Of a stretch of 64,000 nt of DNA, positions 47,065-58,114 are shown piece after piece. Origin of the DNA: Anopheles merus. Its lineage: Eukaryota > Arthropoda > Insecta > Diptera > Culicidae. The stretch lies in NCBI RefSeq assembly GCF_017562075.2, contig NC_054083.1, forward strand, positions 4,134,045 to 4,198,044, given 5' to 3'. How positions within the stretch are numbered: position 1 is the first letter of the stretch; every line of letters starts with the position of its first letter. The translations under genes were made by a program, and so were the position numbers. The notes beneath the pieces are model-generated. The model did not search any database, had not been told where the DNA came from, and worked only from the letters and a program-made list of their open reading frames with translations.

Positions 47065-49190
47065 TCACTTCATTAATATGTCTATAAAAGGTACAAATAC
47101 ATAATTACTATCATCAGTTTTAATTGCAACTAATTTACACTTTATATCTTCTATCAAAAATACCATCTCTTGTGTAGAAAGATCGTTCACTTCAGCTTCA
47201 TAAATGTCTTCCATCAATGGCGAAGAACAATATTTATCTGGACTAATTATGTTATCAAATGCCTTCCCGTAAATGCTAATAACAGATCCTACTTTTGTTG
47301 CCCTACAATATTGAACAATGTAATTATCTTTTGCTAGAAACCAATTTGCCTGAGAAGTTGGATAAAATGTGGTATTATAATTTACATGCAGTTCTACTCC
47401 TTTTTTTACGTGCTCCAAATAAGGGTATGAGTTATTTCTTGCCGTTCGAGATTTCGAAGATTGTTCCGATATTCTATTTGCAGCCTGAACCAAAACCTGA
47501 TGACCGTTACGAAGTGAATTTTTAACATGAAATAATGTACCTTCAAAACGATAAGATGACATATTTTTAAGAACTCCAAATTTGTCCACATCTTCGAAAA
47601 CATGAACCAAACTATGTACATTGCTAGTCAAACGGTGTTCACCGTAAATGACACCATACTCTACAACAAACTGTTTGAGAAGCCGATCCGCTTCTGGCCA
47701 AAAATGTTTGTAAATTTCCGAAGAAAATGCTCTTATTGCACAAAAATACAACATATAATGTTTGTATTCCATTTCAGTTAATACATTTTTCAACACTATA
47801 AAACTGGCGTAATGTAAAAACATGTGATATTCAATGGCTTTCCATAAACCAGTGTCTTCAATTTGACGGAATTTGCGATGATATTCAGGCGGAATTTCCA
47901 CCTTTTGGAGTAGCGAATTTATGTAATTCAGCGTTTCCTATGACCAACTGCGCCCTATTAGCTTTCCTGATTTCCATCCGACGATTAATGTTCGTGATAT
48001 TCCAAAGTCTATCAAATGCAATACATCCGCGATAATAATATTTCGAATGATATCGATTGCCTTTAGATGCAGTAGAGGTGTTCTTTCTCGGTGGTGGTCA
48101 CCATACTTTTCTCCACGAAACTCTTCATCCGTTCTTCTTGGTGCGTCTATCTTCGAAAAATACATCACTCGAGCTTTTTTATTAAATTGTCCTTCGACTG
48201 TACATCTCTGGCATCCCAGTTTATGATTGAAATAGGCAACACCTTTTATGAACGCTCGTGCAGGTACGTCTGCGATAAATGCTCTAATAATTATTTTGAT
48301 GGTCTTTTTGGCTATTTTTATACCATTATCTATCAACTCATTGAGCTCCTCCACGAGTGGACGAAGGTATTCATCTAAACTCTTCGGTTTAGATTGCCCA
48401 TAAAAATTGCCAACCATCAACACAGGAACTTCTGGCATTTCGTGAATGCTCATCAGTATTGGCCAAAACTGTTTTCGGGTGCTCTTGTGCAACGGTAGTC
48501 CATCAATAAAGAAATTTAAAGAAAACTCATTTACTGTTGGTTGTACATCACTGCAAACAGAAAAAAATGCATTAGATTTTGTCATTTTTAACAGCCTTGT
48601 TAAACAGTACGGCCTTTCCGATCTACTCCTGAATAAAACAATATTATTGTTTACTCACCGGAAATAGTTGTGGAGAACCGATCGCACTCCCGGATACCAA
48701 AACTCTCCTCCAGCTATCGGTACTATTTGCTTTCCACACTGCTTTGTTCTAAGTAGCGTACGCGCATCTTTTGGTAGGTTAAATTCGGTTCGTGCATGCA
48801 AAATAGCCAATAAACTGTTGAGTGCTTGGTGCGTCTGATTTGTTTTTAGAGCCCAGTTTCTAATAACTTCCTCAATTGGCTCATCTTCCTTTGGGGAATC
48901 CGGTGCATTTTCCAACGTTATCTCGGATACGTCATCGTTGATAATTTCGCAGTCTTCATTGTTGTCTATCTTTCGATATTTATCCAATCATAGTTGTGTT
49001 CTTCTTGATCAATATCTTGAGGACCACATACGAGAAGATCATGCACACAAATGTCCTCTTCATTAATTGCTGATGGGTTGCTGCTCATCCCAGAAGAACT
49101 ACTTTCGCCAAATAACTCGGCCTCAAGCTTTTTGTTATCGGCTTGAGCAATTTTATAAGAGGAGCCTGTTTCACGCTTTCTTTTCATCAT
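47065..49190 (-). pseudogene. CACTA/EnSpm-like transposase gene, nearly intact
   Basis: Minus-strand ATG at 49190 (MMKRKRETG), then an acidic region. A one-base frameshift at about 48976 (NYDW to DKYRKID) leads into LRTKQCGKQIVPIAGGEFWY. An intron at 48551-48658 (GTGAGT donor, CTGTTTGCAG acceptor, phase kept) joins the part with FFIDGLPLHKSTRKQFWPIL, AFIADVPARAFIKGV and LGCQRCTVEGQF. These are the DxxP-type and DAPAR/CERCTVEG motifs shared by animal CACTA-like transposases. One in-frame TAG at 47938 separates this from the C-terminal part (EYHRKFRQIEDTGLWKAIEY, NVHSLVHVFEDVDKFG, RFEGTLFHVKNSLR), ending with TGA at 47065. About 670 codons in all, with only two lesions. Family assignment rests on remembered motifs. 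Confidence 0.8.
48551..48658 (-). other. intron of the CACTA-like transposase
   Basis: 108 bp, with GTGAGTAA at the 5' end and a pyrimidine-rich TTTTTTCTGTTTGCAG at the 3' end. Splicing joins NYF-R to DVQPTVNEF in frame. Confidence 0.75.
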
Positions 49191-50791
49191 TTTCACACTT
49201 AATTTTCACAACACCAATTTCACAAACACAGCACAAGCCACACAAACGTTTCAAAATTTGGATCAATCAATCGGTCGACTGTTTTAATGGAACTGTACCT
49301 TTTATTCTATCACAAAGCAGGAGGTACGACATACACATTTGCTTTGGTAGCTTTCAGGTGCAATGCTTGTTTAAGATAAAAAATGTAAAATGGCTGTTGG
49401 TTTCATTTTGCAAATCAGTAACAGCCATCGCGTTTTTGCTCCTATCATTTATTGTACTTTAGTGCCCACTGTCAACCGTTTGACGATTGACACAGGTGCT
49501 AATTTCAAACGTCTTCCGTCTCATTAGGAGGAACAACGCTAACGATATTCCGGAAAATAAATAATGCTGTTGCATCTTAATAGCTATAAATAAAGTACGT
49601 TAACAGCAATAACACGATTACACGACGACAATACGACCATAACAAACTCTGGTGTCAATCGTCGCGGTCAAGCAACAGCAACTAAACCCGAGAAAGGCCG
49701 GGATAAGCTGTTCCGTTGGAACTAATGCTCTAATTAATAAATAAACGAATCAATGAATAATTCAATAAACACATGCATTCATATATATATATATATATAA
49801 ATATATAAATATAAATGTTACCTATATAAATGTTACCATCAATTGTTTACAACGATGTTCACAGTGTGCCGTAACTCTCTTCAATTCCCAAACTTGAGAT
49901 AATTTCCACCTGGAACGAAATGCTTCCGGTTGTTGCTCAGACCGCGCAGTTTCCATAAGGCCGGCGCCGACGATCCAAGGTTGTTGTAAACAAAAATAAG
50001 GATAAGAAATCTAAAAGTAAAAAGAATCAAAGTTTCCTTACCATCATGCCCACTTCTTTGATGGCTTTCCAATATCCTTCGCATGAAATCCGCTGGGTGC
50101 ATACGAGGTGAATCGGATTTGTGTGCCTTCGGACAGCTTGAAACACAACTGAAGAACACTGATAACATCGTTTATTCTTAATGTTAAACGGCAAATTTTA
50201 TCCGATTAGTTATTTAATGTCAGCGTAATGAAAAATTACAAATACAACAACTTTAATTAACATTCATTCCTTCAATGTTGGCGAAACAGCTGCACGTATC
50301 TAACCTCCAATCTTTTTCTCCTGGTAAACGATAAGGACACCCAAAAATATTGAAAATTAGATGGGTACAACCGAACATTAGACAGATACGTTTAAATATT
50401 TCTAATTTATAACACTTAAGCACATATTTTTGCTTCACATTAAGCACAACAAACTAACATATGAAGCTTCAATATTTCAACACTTCAATATTCGCCAACA
50501 GCACACAAGAGAATAGCACCATTGTTCATTACTTTTAAGTTCACATTACAAACTTTAACACTGAAAATATGCAACTAAAATACATTTTATCACAAAGACG
50601 CTTCTGCATCAAACTCTTTCACTTTGTAAACATAACCTCGATCCATCTTCGCTGCCTAAAATTACACACACTGTACGTCGTCACATGCCGTTTGGTGCTG
50701 TTGCACGCACACAGTTGCAGTTCATCACCGCTCGTCCGTGTTTCTTCCTGCTCTTCCATGCGTTTCAACACCCCTCGCCATAGTATGAAAC
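49191..50791. other. noncoding stretch with AT microsatellite
   Basis: No supported gene. A (TA)n run lies at about 49775-49810. AGTG at 49461-49464 (CACTAAAGTACAATAAATG when reversed) could be the terminus of the CACTA-like element, but I found no matching left end. Two short minus-strand frames (49881-50168 and 50253-50447) are unlike known proteins. Confidence 0.45.
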
Positions 50792-50937
50792 GTCAATTGC
50801 CTGCCGGGACAGCCACGCACGCACCCAGGCAAGCACACACTCACACCCAACCCCTCCTCCTCGTGTGTTTTCGCAAGGTGATTCCGTAGGAGATCGCGAA
50901 ACAGCAAAAACCACACACACAATCACGCACGCATGCA

Positions 50938-51021
<84 letters not shown>

Positions 51022-51120
51022 CCCCCTCTCTTGGTGTTTTTCGCAAGGTGATCCCGTAGGATCTGGTTATGCGAGGCGGCAAAAACACACACAGCCACGC
51101 ACGCAGGCATGAACACACAT
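50792..51120. repeat. CA-rich minisatellite, third copy without the SINE
   Basis: Starts with GTCAATTGCCTGCCGGG (50792-50808) and runs through the same GCAAGGTGAT units (50873 and 51043) with a (CA)n tract at about 50941-51018. The unoccupied SINE target GATCCCGTAG is at 51050-51059, followed by GATCTGGTTATGCGAGGCGG, as downstream of the SINE in the other copies. Confidence 0.85.
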
Positions 51121-52261
51121 ACACACACATAGACGCGCGAGCGCACGCACGCACAAACGCACGAGGGAGCGTAAATGAAGATGCTCTATACGTTGCCGGA
51201 CTCCCCCTCCCATGTTCTCATTCTCCGACAAGGCGAATGTGTGCACGTTTGTGCGTGTACCTTTGCCGTCCCTCCTCTCCTTCCTCATCCGTTGACCGTT
51301 CGTTGTAAGCTGGAGGATGAGTTCAGCGCTGTTGAAGAAATGAAAGTTGAGAATAAGATTACTCACTCTTTTTTTGTATGCTTTCGTAAACAAAATCCGG
51401 AATGAAGCTCCTCGTTTAGAATATTCCGCATTCGATCACATCCTCGGCGATGCTCGACGCCATCAGTGGATGAAAGCAGGAAAAGAAACAAAGAAAAGCA
51501 TCAGTCACCATCAGCATCATCTTACTCTCACACTTTTACATCGGTTGACGATTCTTACCTTTTCAAATTCACTAAAACAAACAGCGATGGAACCAAATCC
51601 AGAACACCAAAATCACACACGATTTCTGGAGCAAACCGACACATCCTCCCCCTCCAATTGTTTGCCACAGACTGACGTGTGTGTGAGCAGCAATGTTCTT
51701 GATGCGGTGAGCAACGGTAAAGCACACACAAGAAGAAACGAAACGGCTATACGAGTAGCGAATTACGCCGCCGCACACACAGCGCGCGTCATAATTTTAT
51801 GCGCGAAGATCTTATAATTTAAGTTATTCATGACAAATTGTATCGACATTTTAATACTCTGCCGAACTTTTACGAAAGATATGTAAAAACATAATGTAGT
51901 TCAATTAAATTTAGTGCAATATCATTAGCAGAACATAACATTTTGATATTTGTTTGTAAATTCAGATCCTAAGAGCTACTACTTTTTTAAACAATAACTG
52001 TAGAGACACAAATTTTGTCTGAGTCCAGAACAGCAACAGGGAAGATGTCGTACCCTGAGTGTGGAGATGTGTGTGTGTGTATGTGGTGAACGTTGACGCG
52101 ACAAGCGTGCTTTAGGATACAATGCGTGTAGGAGGGGGTAAAATCGCTTGGCTCATTGAAAATACAGGCAAAGTTGGCGCGAAGAAAACGCAACACTGTG
52201 GATTGTATGGAAAATGTTGCGCGTTCAATCCGATTGCCATGCGATTGCCCTGGGGGAATGA
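51121..52261. other. noncoding stretch
   Basis: Continues CA-rich at its left end (CACACATACACACACATAG), then unremarkable. The longest frame (51347-51817, plus) has no recognisable motif and I do not call it. Confidence 0.5.
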
Positions 52262-52546
52262 TTCCCTATCATTGATAAGGATGCTCTTGTGATAGTGTGG
52301 GAAGTGAAAAAGTTTTTCCATTACCTCTATGCGCTTAAATTCACTCTAATCACTGATCATAAGCCCCTTACTCAAATACTGCACCGAGAAAAGTATTTGG
52401 CTACTTTGTGCATTAGTTGGATGGCCAACTACGCCGACTACCTGGCACATTTCAATTTTGATATTGTCTACAGGCCCACAAATCAGAATACTAACGCTCA
52501 AATAGATTCATCAACTCCAAATCAGAGTAGAAAACATTGCACGTGA
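52262..52546 (+). pseudogene. Ty3/gypsy RNase H scrap
   Basis: SLIDKDALVIVWEVKKFFHY, LYALKFTLITDHKPLTQIL and ANYADYLAHFNFDIVYRPT are the RNase H segment of a Ty3/gypsy pol, with the conserved TDHKPL. Only about 95 residues remain, and nothing on either side continues it. Confidence 0.85.
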
Positions 52547-52925
52547 AACGCGTAAAGACATCTTTGGCGACCAGAATGAACGGTAGACCATTTTTTATTT
52601 GAGATTACCGAGATTGATTTTAACTTTGTCGATGGTTTACAAAATGTGATACGTCTTTGAGAAGAGAATAAAGGGAAAGAGATCGCGTGTAGTGTTCGCA
52701 TGGTTTTTATAAACGCTGAGACCGAAGTGTCTTGCGCGACCTCGTGGCTTACTTCAAGTTGACATATTTGATTCATCCGTGCGCGGTGAATGTCAGGCTG
52801 ACGTTTCCTGGTTAATCCGTGTGCGGTGTATACAACCGGAGGTCAGCTCCGAACAGTGGTAGGGCCACACCGTGGTCGCCACAGTACTCCACCATCAGAC
52901 TGGTGTTGCTGGAAACAAATCGCAG
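52547..52925. other. noncoding stretch
   Basis: No gene or repeat recognised before the hAT-like left end. Confidence 0.5.
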
Positions 52926-52949
52926 GGCTGTTACAGAAGCTTCAATTTA

Positions 52950-53030
52950 AAACCGCGAAATCCGCGCCAGGCTTTTGAAATCCGCGCCAAAATTCAAAAT
53001 CCGCGCCAAAACTTAAACTCCGCGCTTATA
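52950..53030. repeat. AAATCCGCG cluster, left end
   Basis: Four spaced copies of (A)AATCCGCGCC or a close variant (near 52963, 52980, 52998 and 53015), matched by a similar cluster at 61010-61095 in the same orientation. Confidence 0.7.
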
Positions 53031-53297
53031 CGAAAACAGCACAGATAATTGTTGAATCAGGGATTTTTTTTTTGAATCAGGGAACTACATTTTTCTGTTC
53101 TTCAACTTGCTTTTTCTTGCTGCTCAATCCTCAATCTGCATTCTTCTTTTTTTGTTTTTCTTTTTCAATTTTTTTTTGTGTGTCTGCCTAGCCAGTTTTG
53201 CTTTTAATCATAATTCCTTTAGTGGAATAAAGTTTTCTACATCATTGTGGAAAAATTGCATTCCATTGATTATGTTTTTTTCGATGGTTGAAGAGTT

Positions 53298-53694
53298 TTT
53301 AGGGGCGTCACAAATGTGGTCCCTAATTTTTTAAAAAGATACGCAACACGCTTTGCGAACTACGTTTTGGTAGAATTCGATTTATTCCTTTTTCTTTTAA
53401 GCCGCGGAACGGTGAGTTCGGGAGAGACGCGAAAATTAGTGTTGTTCGTTCGAGAGTTGCCGGAGAAGAGAATGTATCGGTTAAGCCGGACGGATACGCG
53501 CGTGTCGGTGTTAAAACGTTTAGGACGAGAGAGAGCGTGTATGGAGCAAGCCACCGTTTTTATAGCTGCGGTGCAGCATGCTACCACTGTTTGTCCTGCT
53601 CTAGCTTTGTGTACAGTCCCTGCCTAACTATCCCGTTAAACATTTTGGTCGGTAGTTCTAGGTGTGCGCACCAGATGGCGCTCTGGTCGCTACA
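53298..53694 (-). repeat. CsRn1-like gypsy 3' LTR
   Basis: 397 bp, four differences from 59038-59434 (one near 53308, three near 53609-53633). On the minus strand it starts TGTAGCGACC after the purine-rich AGGAGGGGAATCC. The direct repeat AGTT flanks the whole element (53294-53297 and 59435-59438). Confidence 0.92.
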
Positions 53695-53716
53695 GGATTC
53701 CCCTCCTAGATCGGTG

Positions 53717-56700
53717 TTATCGGTATCGCAGAGGAATTACTACTCTTTGTTGAGATCTGGTAACACCGGTCGATACGTTTTGATCCTTGCGTAAGATAGG
53801 CGGTGGTGGGGCGTAGCTGGTGGTTGCTCTGGTTGGTTGTAGCGACGGCATGGGTGATGTTCGTGTGGCGCGGTTCCGGGCTATCGGCGGTTGGTTTGTT
53901 GACGGCAGCTGTATGGTTGAAGGCGACTGTGTGGCCGTTGGCTGCTGATCTGGCAGCGACGACTGGTTGGACGATGGCAGCTGGTCGAGCGACGACGGTC
54001 CGGGCATCGGAGTTGTGAGACGCTGGCTCATCGTCGATTGTTGCGTCGACGGTGGTTGGGCCACCGGGGTAGCGTGTCGTTGGCTCGTCAGCAGTTGGTC
54101 GGGTGACGGTTGTTGCGGGGCTGACGAGATTATTCCTTCGGTTGTATACGCTGGCTTTAGGCGGTCGACGGACACAAGCGAGGGGTGTCCGTTTAGTAGG
54201 ATCTGAAAAGACTTTGAATTTCGAGTAAGTACTTGGTATGGGCCTTGATAAGGTGTGGTTAACGCGGGACGGACGGTGTCATTGCGCACAAACACATGCG
54301 AGCATTTGTTCAAGTCGGAGTGCACAAACGATGTTCGGTTGGTGTGCCAGGCGGTGTTAGAAGGTCGAATTTTGCTCATCGCTTCCCGGAGTGTCTTGGC
54401 AAAGTCGGACTGGTTCACCAGGGCCGGTTGCGGTTTTTCGATGAGGAATTCGGCGGGAATGGTGAGGGTCGTTCCGTACACGAGTTCAGCAGGCGACGCA
54501 TTAATGTCGTTCTTGAATGTAGTGCGTAATCCGAGCAGTATGAGTGGGAGATGTTCGCTCCACTTCGATGTATCTTTACAGCAAATTGCAGCTTTGAGAG
54601 TGCGATGCCATCTCTCGATCAACCCGTTTGCCTGCGGGTGATACGCGGTCGTTCGAATGTGTTTTGTTCCAAGAGCTCGCGTCAACTCCTTGAACAGGGC
54701 GGACTCGAATTGTCGTCCCTGATCGGTTGTCACGTGAGATGGAACTCCGAATCGTGCAATCCAATGGTACAGCAGTGCTAATACAACCGTAGTCGCGGTG
54801 ATGTCTGGAATCGGTATAGCTTCAGGCCAGCGGGTATATCGGTCTATGATCGTGAGGCAGTAGCGGTTGCCGTTGCTAATGGGAAATGGACCGATGATGT
54901 CGATGTTTATATGGCTGAACCTGTGTTGCGTTGCCGGGTACGGTACGAGCGGGCTTTTCGTGTGTCTGCCTACCTTAGCGCGTTGGCATGTCAAGCAGTT
55001 TCTCGCGAATTCCTGAGCGTCCCTTTTGATGTCCAACCAAACAAATCGCTCTGTCATTAATTTGGCAGTGGCTCTCGCTCCAGGATGGCTAAGGTCGTGT
55101 ACGGCGTGTAGAAGCTGATTCCGGAATGATTTTGTGATGTACGGTCGAATTATTCCACCAGGGCAGTCGGCGTATAGCGATTGGGTGCTTCCTGGTATCG
55201 GTGTTTTTTGAAGGAAAAGGTCGGTTCGTGTTTTCCCGCTGAGTAAGTCGGCGAGCTCAGGGTCTTTTGTTTGCTCTTCGGCGAGACGTTCAAAATCGAT
55301 TGCAGGTGACGCGTTTTCAATTTCAACTCGTGAGAGTAGGTCGGCGGTGATGTTTTCTTCTCCCGATACGTGGCGAATGTCGGTGGAGAATTGCCCAATG
55401 AAGTCGAGTTGTCTGGCTCGACGCGGCGAGGAGCTGTCAAGAGTCTGGCGAAAAGCGAAAGTTAAAGGTTTGTGGTCCGTGTAGATGCAGAATTCACGAC
55501 CCTCTAACTGATACCGAAAGTGTCGTACAGCCAGATAAATAGCGGTCAACTCGCGGTCGTATGTTGAGTAGTTGAGCTGTGCCTTCTCAAACTTTTTGGA
55601 GAAAAATCCCAAGGGCTGGAGTTGGCCGTCGATACGTTGGTGGAGAACAGCTCCAGCGGCGAAGTCGGAAGCGTCTGTCCAGAGTGACAACTCTGCGTTT
55701 AAGGCAGGGTGAGCTAAAAGCGCGGCTTGTTGTAGCTGCTCTTTACATCGGTCGAATGCTTCGCTAGATTCGGGCGTCCACTTTAGCGGTGTCTTGTCCT
55801 TCTTCTTGTTCCCCGGTGTCATCTCAAGTAGGATGCTTTGTGTCGTCAGGGCATGTGGCAAGAAGCGTCGATAATAATTGATCATCGCGAGGAATTTCTT
55901 CAGCTCCATTATCGTCGCTGGTTTACTCAACTCGCTGATTGCTCGTACCCGTTCTGGGAGAGGACGTATCCCTTCTGCGTTGACCAAGTGGCCAAGAAAG
56001 GCAATTTCGCTTCGGTTGAATTCGCATTTGACCGGATTGATGGCCAGGTGGTGTTGTTCGAGACGCTGAAATAGCTGGCGCAGGTGTTCGTGGTGTTCTT
56101 CTTCTGTCGACGAGGCGACAATCATATCGTCTATGTATGGGAACACGAAGTCGAGACCTCGGAGGACATCGTGAATGAGTCGCTGAAAAGTCTGCGCAGC
56201 GTTTCGTAGGCCGAAGGGCATCGTGGTGAACTCGAACAATCCGAAGGGAGTTGTGATCGCCGTCTTCGGTATATCTTCGGGATGTATCGGGATTTGGTGA
56301 TATGCCTTGTGCAGGTCAACCTTAGAAAAGATGGTTTTTCCCTGCAAATGCATAGTAAAATCCTGCAAGAAGGGTAGTGGGTAACGGTCGGGAATTGTTT
56401 TCGCGTTGAGGGCCCTGTAGTCGCCACAGGGTCGCCACGTCCCGTCTGCTTTTTTCGTCATGTGCAGAGGACTGGCCCAGCTGCTGTTAGATGGTCGGCA
56501 CACTCCTAGCTGTACGAGAGACTCGAACTCGGCGCGAGCTGCAGCATATTTTTCGGGGGATAACCTACGCGGACGGGCGAAGGTCGGTTGTCCAGTAGTC
56601 TCTATGCGGTGCGTGACGTCGGATTGCAGGAGCGTTCCGGGCGCGGTCCGTGCAGTCAACCCAGGGAAGTTCCTCAACAAGGTGGCGATTGGCGAGGTCG

Positions 56701-57130
56701 AATCGCACACTTTTACGGTTGGCTCTCCAGGATGTGGATCAGGAACACCCGGCGTTCGTAAGATGGTTAAGGCGTCTACGAGGCATTTGTCGCGCAGGTC
56801 CACTAAAAGGTGAAAATGCTGGAGGAAATCGGCTCCTATTATTGCGGTACCCACGTCTGCGATCACGAAGTTCCACAGAAAGGCGCGTCGAAGACCAAGA
56901 TCCAATGTATAGAGTGACTCTCCATACACTTGGATAGGCGTACTGTTAGCAGCAAATAGTTTCATAGTCGATGGTTTGCAAGGAACGGAGCTGTGCTGTC
57001 GAGGTATTACGGAGACGTCGGCGCCGGTGTCGATAAGAAAGGGTTGGTTAGTTTTATAGTCTTTGATAATAAGGCGATGACTGGCCGATGATATCGAATC
57101 GACTAGAAGCTGGACGTCTCCCGCGTTCCG
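53717..57130 (-). CDS. CsRn1-like gypsy pol polyprotein (PR-RT-RH-IN)
   Basis: Open for 1137 codons, from the gag stop to TAA at 53717. The first internal ATG is at 56965. Protease DTGAD lies at about 57017-57033. Counting from 56965: RT has its first Asp at ~217 (SKVDLHKAY) and YIDD at 277-280. RNase H has TDASD at 430, E near 472 and TDHKP near 497. Integrase has an HHCC finger (H623, H627, C657, C660) and catalytic D689, D748 and E784, a D,D35E spacing. A GPY-type region (GPYQVLTRNSKSFQILL) precedes a ~150-residue Ser/Pro/Gln-rich tail. All catalytic residues are present. The stop lies 22 bases before the 3' LTR. Function: cleavage, reverse transcription and integration of the element. Confidence 0.93.
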   Translation of the reverse strand, partial: RNAGDVQLLVDSISSASHRLIIKDYKTNQPFLIDTGADVSVIPRQHSSVPCKPSTMKLFAANSTPIQVYGESLYTLDLGLRRAFLWNFVIADVGTAIIGADFLQHFHLLVDLRDKCLVDALTILRTPGVPDPHPGEPTVKVCDSTSPIATLLRNFPGLTARTAPGTLLQSDVTHRIETTGQPTFARPRRLSPEKYAAARAEFESLVQLGVCRPSNSSWASPLHMTKKADGTWRPCGDYRALNAKTIPDRYPLPFLQDFTMHLQGKTIFSKVDLHKAYHQIPIHPEDIPKTAITTPFGLFEFTTMPFGLRNAAQTFQRLIHDVLRGLDFVFPYIDDMIVASSTEEEHHEHLRQLFQRLEQHHLAINPVKCEFNRSEIAFLGHLVNAEGIRPLPERVRAISELSKPATIMELKKFLAMINYYRRFLPHALTTQSILLEMTPGNKKKDKTPLKWTPESSEAFDRCKEQLQQAALLAHPALNAELSLWTDASDFAAGAVLHQRIDGQLQPLGFFSKKFEKAQLNYSTYDRELTAIYLAVRHFRYQLEGREFCIYTDHKPLTFAFRQTLDSSSPRRARQLDFIGQFSTDIRHVSGEENITADLLSRVEIENASPAIDFERLAEEQTKDPELADLLSGKTRTDLFLQKTPIPGSTQSLYADCPGGIIRPYITKSFRNQLLHAVHDLSHPGARATAKLMTERFVWLDIKRDAQEFARNCLTCQRAKVGRHTKSPLVPYPATQHRFSHINIDIIGPFPISNGNRYCLTIIDRYTRWPEAIPIPDITATTVVLALLYHWIARFGVPSHVTTDQGRQFESALFKELTRALGTKHIRTTAYHPQANGLIERWHRTLKAAICCKDTSKWSEHLPLILLGLRTTFKNDINASPAELVYGTTLTIPAEFLIEKPQPALVNQSDFAKTLREAMSKIRPSNTAWHTNRTSFVHSDLNKCSHVFVRNDTVRPALTTPYQGPYQVLTRNSKSFQILLNGHPSLVSVDRLKPAYTTEGIISSAPQQPSPDQLLTSQRHATPVAQPPSTQQSTMSQRLTTPMPGPSSLDQLPSSNQSSLPDQQPTATQSPSTIQLPSTNQPPIARNRATRTSPMPSLQPTRATTSYAPPPPILRKDQNVSTGVTRSQQRVVIPLRYR

Positions 57131-58114
57131 TCATGCGGAAGTAGTAGGAGTACCGTTATTTTGAGGACGGCTGTTAAACGAGCACGGGGCGCGGCAGTTA
57201 CGTGCTTGCTGTCCGTATCGGTCGTGGTAGAAACAATAGCCGTTAGTGTTAGGATTAGTAGCCTGGTTCGTGTTGCGATTGCGAGAGCGTGAGCGGGCCC
57301 GTGAGCGTTCACGAGCTTGGTTCTGGTTCATTAGAGTTTCTAAGCGTTGAGTCAGCTCGGCTACTTGTCGTGATAGGCGGTTGACCTCCTCATTCCGTAC
57401 CTCGGCGATGGTTTGGTACGGACCGGAGCGATTGTACAAGGCGAAAGAGTCGACCACTGAATCGGCAACCTTAACCTTCTCGTCGGCGTTTTGAGAGGAC
57501 GCGATCACGGCGGACTGAACGTAGGGCGGCAGCCGACCGGTCCAAAGATCGATCAACATGGAGTCGGTCATTGCACCGTTTGCTGTTCGCCGCATCTCGG
57601 CTAGCAGTTGAGAAGGCTTACGGTCGCCGAGGCTCATTTCGGATAGCAAACGGTGTAGGCGGCTTCGCTGAGACTCTTCGAAATGTTGTATGATGGCTTT
57701 CTTCGCGGATTCTTAGCGGTCGGTATTTGGTACGCTGTCGAGAATTGGACGCAACTCGGGAAGAATTCGCGTAGGGATCTATGTCTTCAGGATGTTAAAA
57801 CGTCTAACATGATGATGCGGATGAATATTCCAGGCGTCGAACCAGTTCTCCAAGGCGTAGAAGAACGTATGGATGTCAGCAGTATCCAATTCGGGCGGCT
57901 TGAGACGCATGGCGTTCACGGTCTCGACTTGGAACTCCGGAAGGTCGGTAGAGGCGTCACGAGCGAGAGGGGTTATATCGATTAAGTATGGACTCGATGT
58001 GGGGAGTCCAGCTGCGGGGCTGGCGACCACCGCAGGACTGTCGGCCACTGCAGGGCCGATGGCAACTGCAGGACTGGCAACCGGCGCTGCACCTTGTTGC
58101 GGGCTACGCTGCAT
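57131..58114 (-). pseudogene. CsRn1-like gypsy gag, two premature stops
   Basis: From the ATG at 58114 (MQRSPQQGAAP) an Ala/Pro-rich start leads to a capsid-like region (HTFFYALENWFDAWNI). TAG at 57779 and TAA at 57713 interrupt it in frame. The same frame then continues (FEESQRSRLHRLLSEM, GDRKPSQLLAEMRR). An Arg/Ser-rich stretch precedes the clade-typical zinc motif CFYHDRYGQQARNC and a TGA at 57131. Pol follows in the same frame without any shift. Gag normally packages the RNA; this copy could make only a fragment unless stops are read through. Confidence 0.88.

Larger units (their letters stand above)
30311..47654. repeat. 17.3-kb duplicated block, copy 2
   Basis: Near-identical partner of 1-17303. 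It appears to be the better-quality copy: gene B is one long frame here, while copy 1 has many one-base losses. The homologous sequence simply continues past 47654, because copy 1 stops at the gap there. The left edge coincides with the window start of copy 1, so it may extend further left in copy 1. Confidence 0.95.

Noticed and set aside
51347..51817. 156-codon plus-strand frame
   Set aside because: Low-complexity and His/Thr-rich composition, no motif, no second copy to test conservation.
52950..53030. CRISPR-like spaced repeats (AAATCCGCG)
   Set aside because: Repeats are too short and imperfect, spacers are only a few bases, and the context is a eukaryotic DNA transposon.
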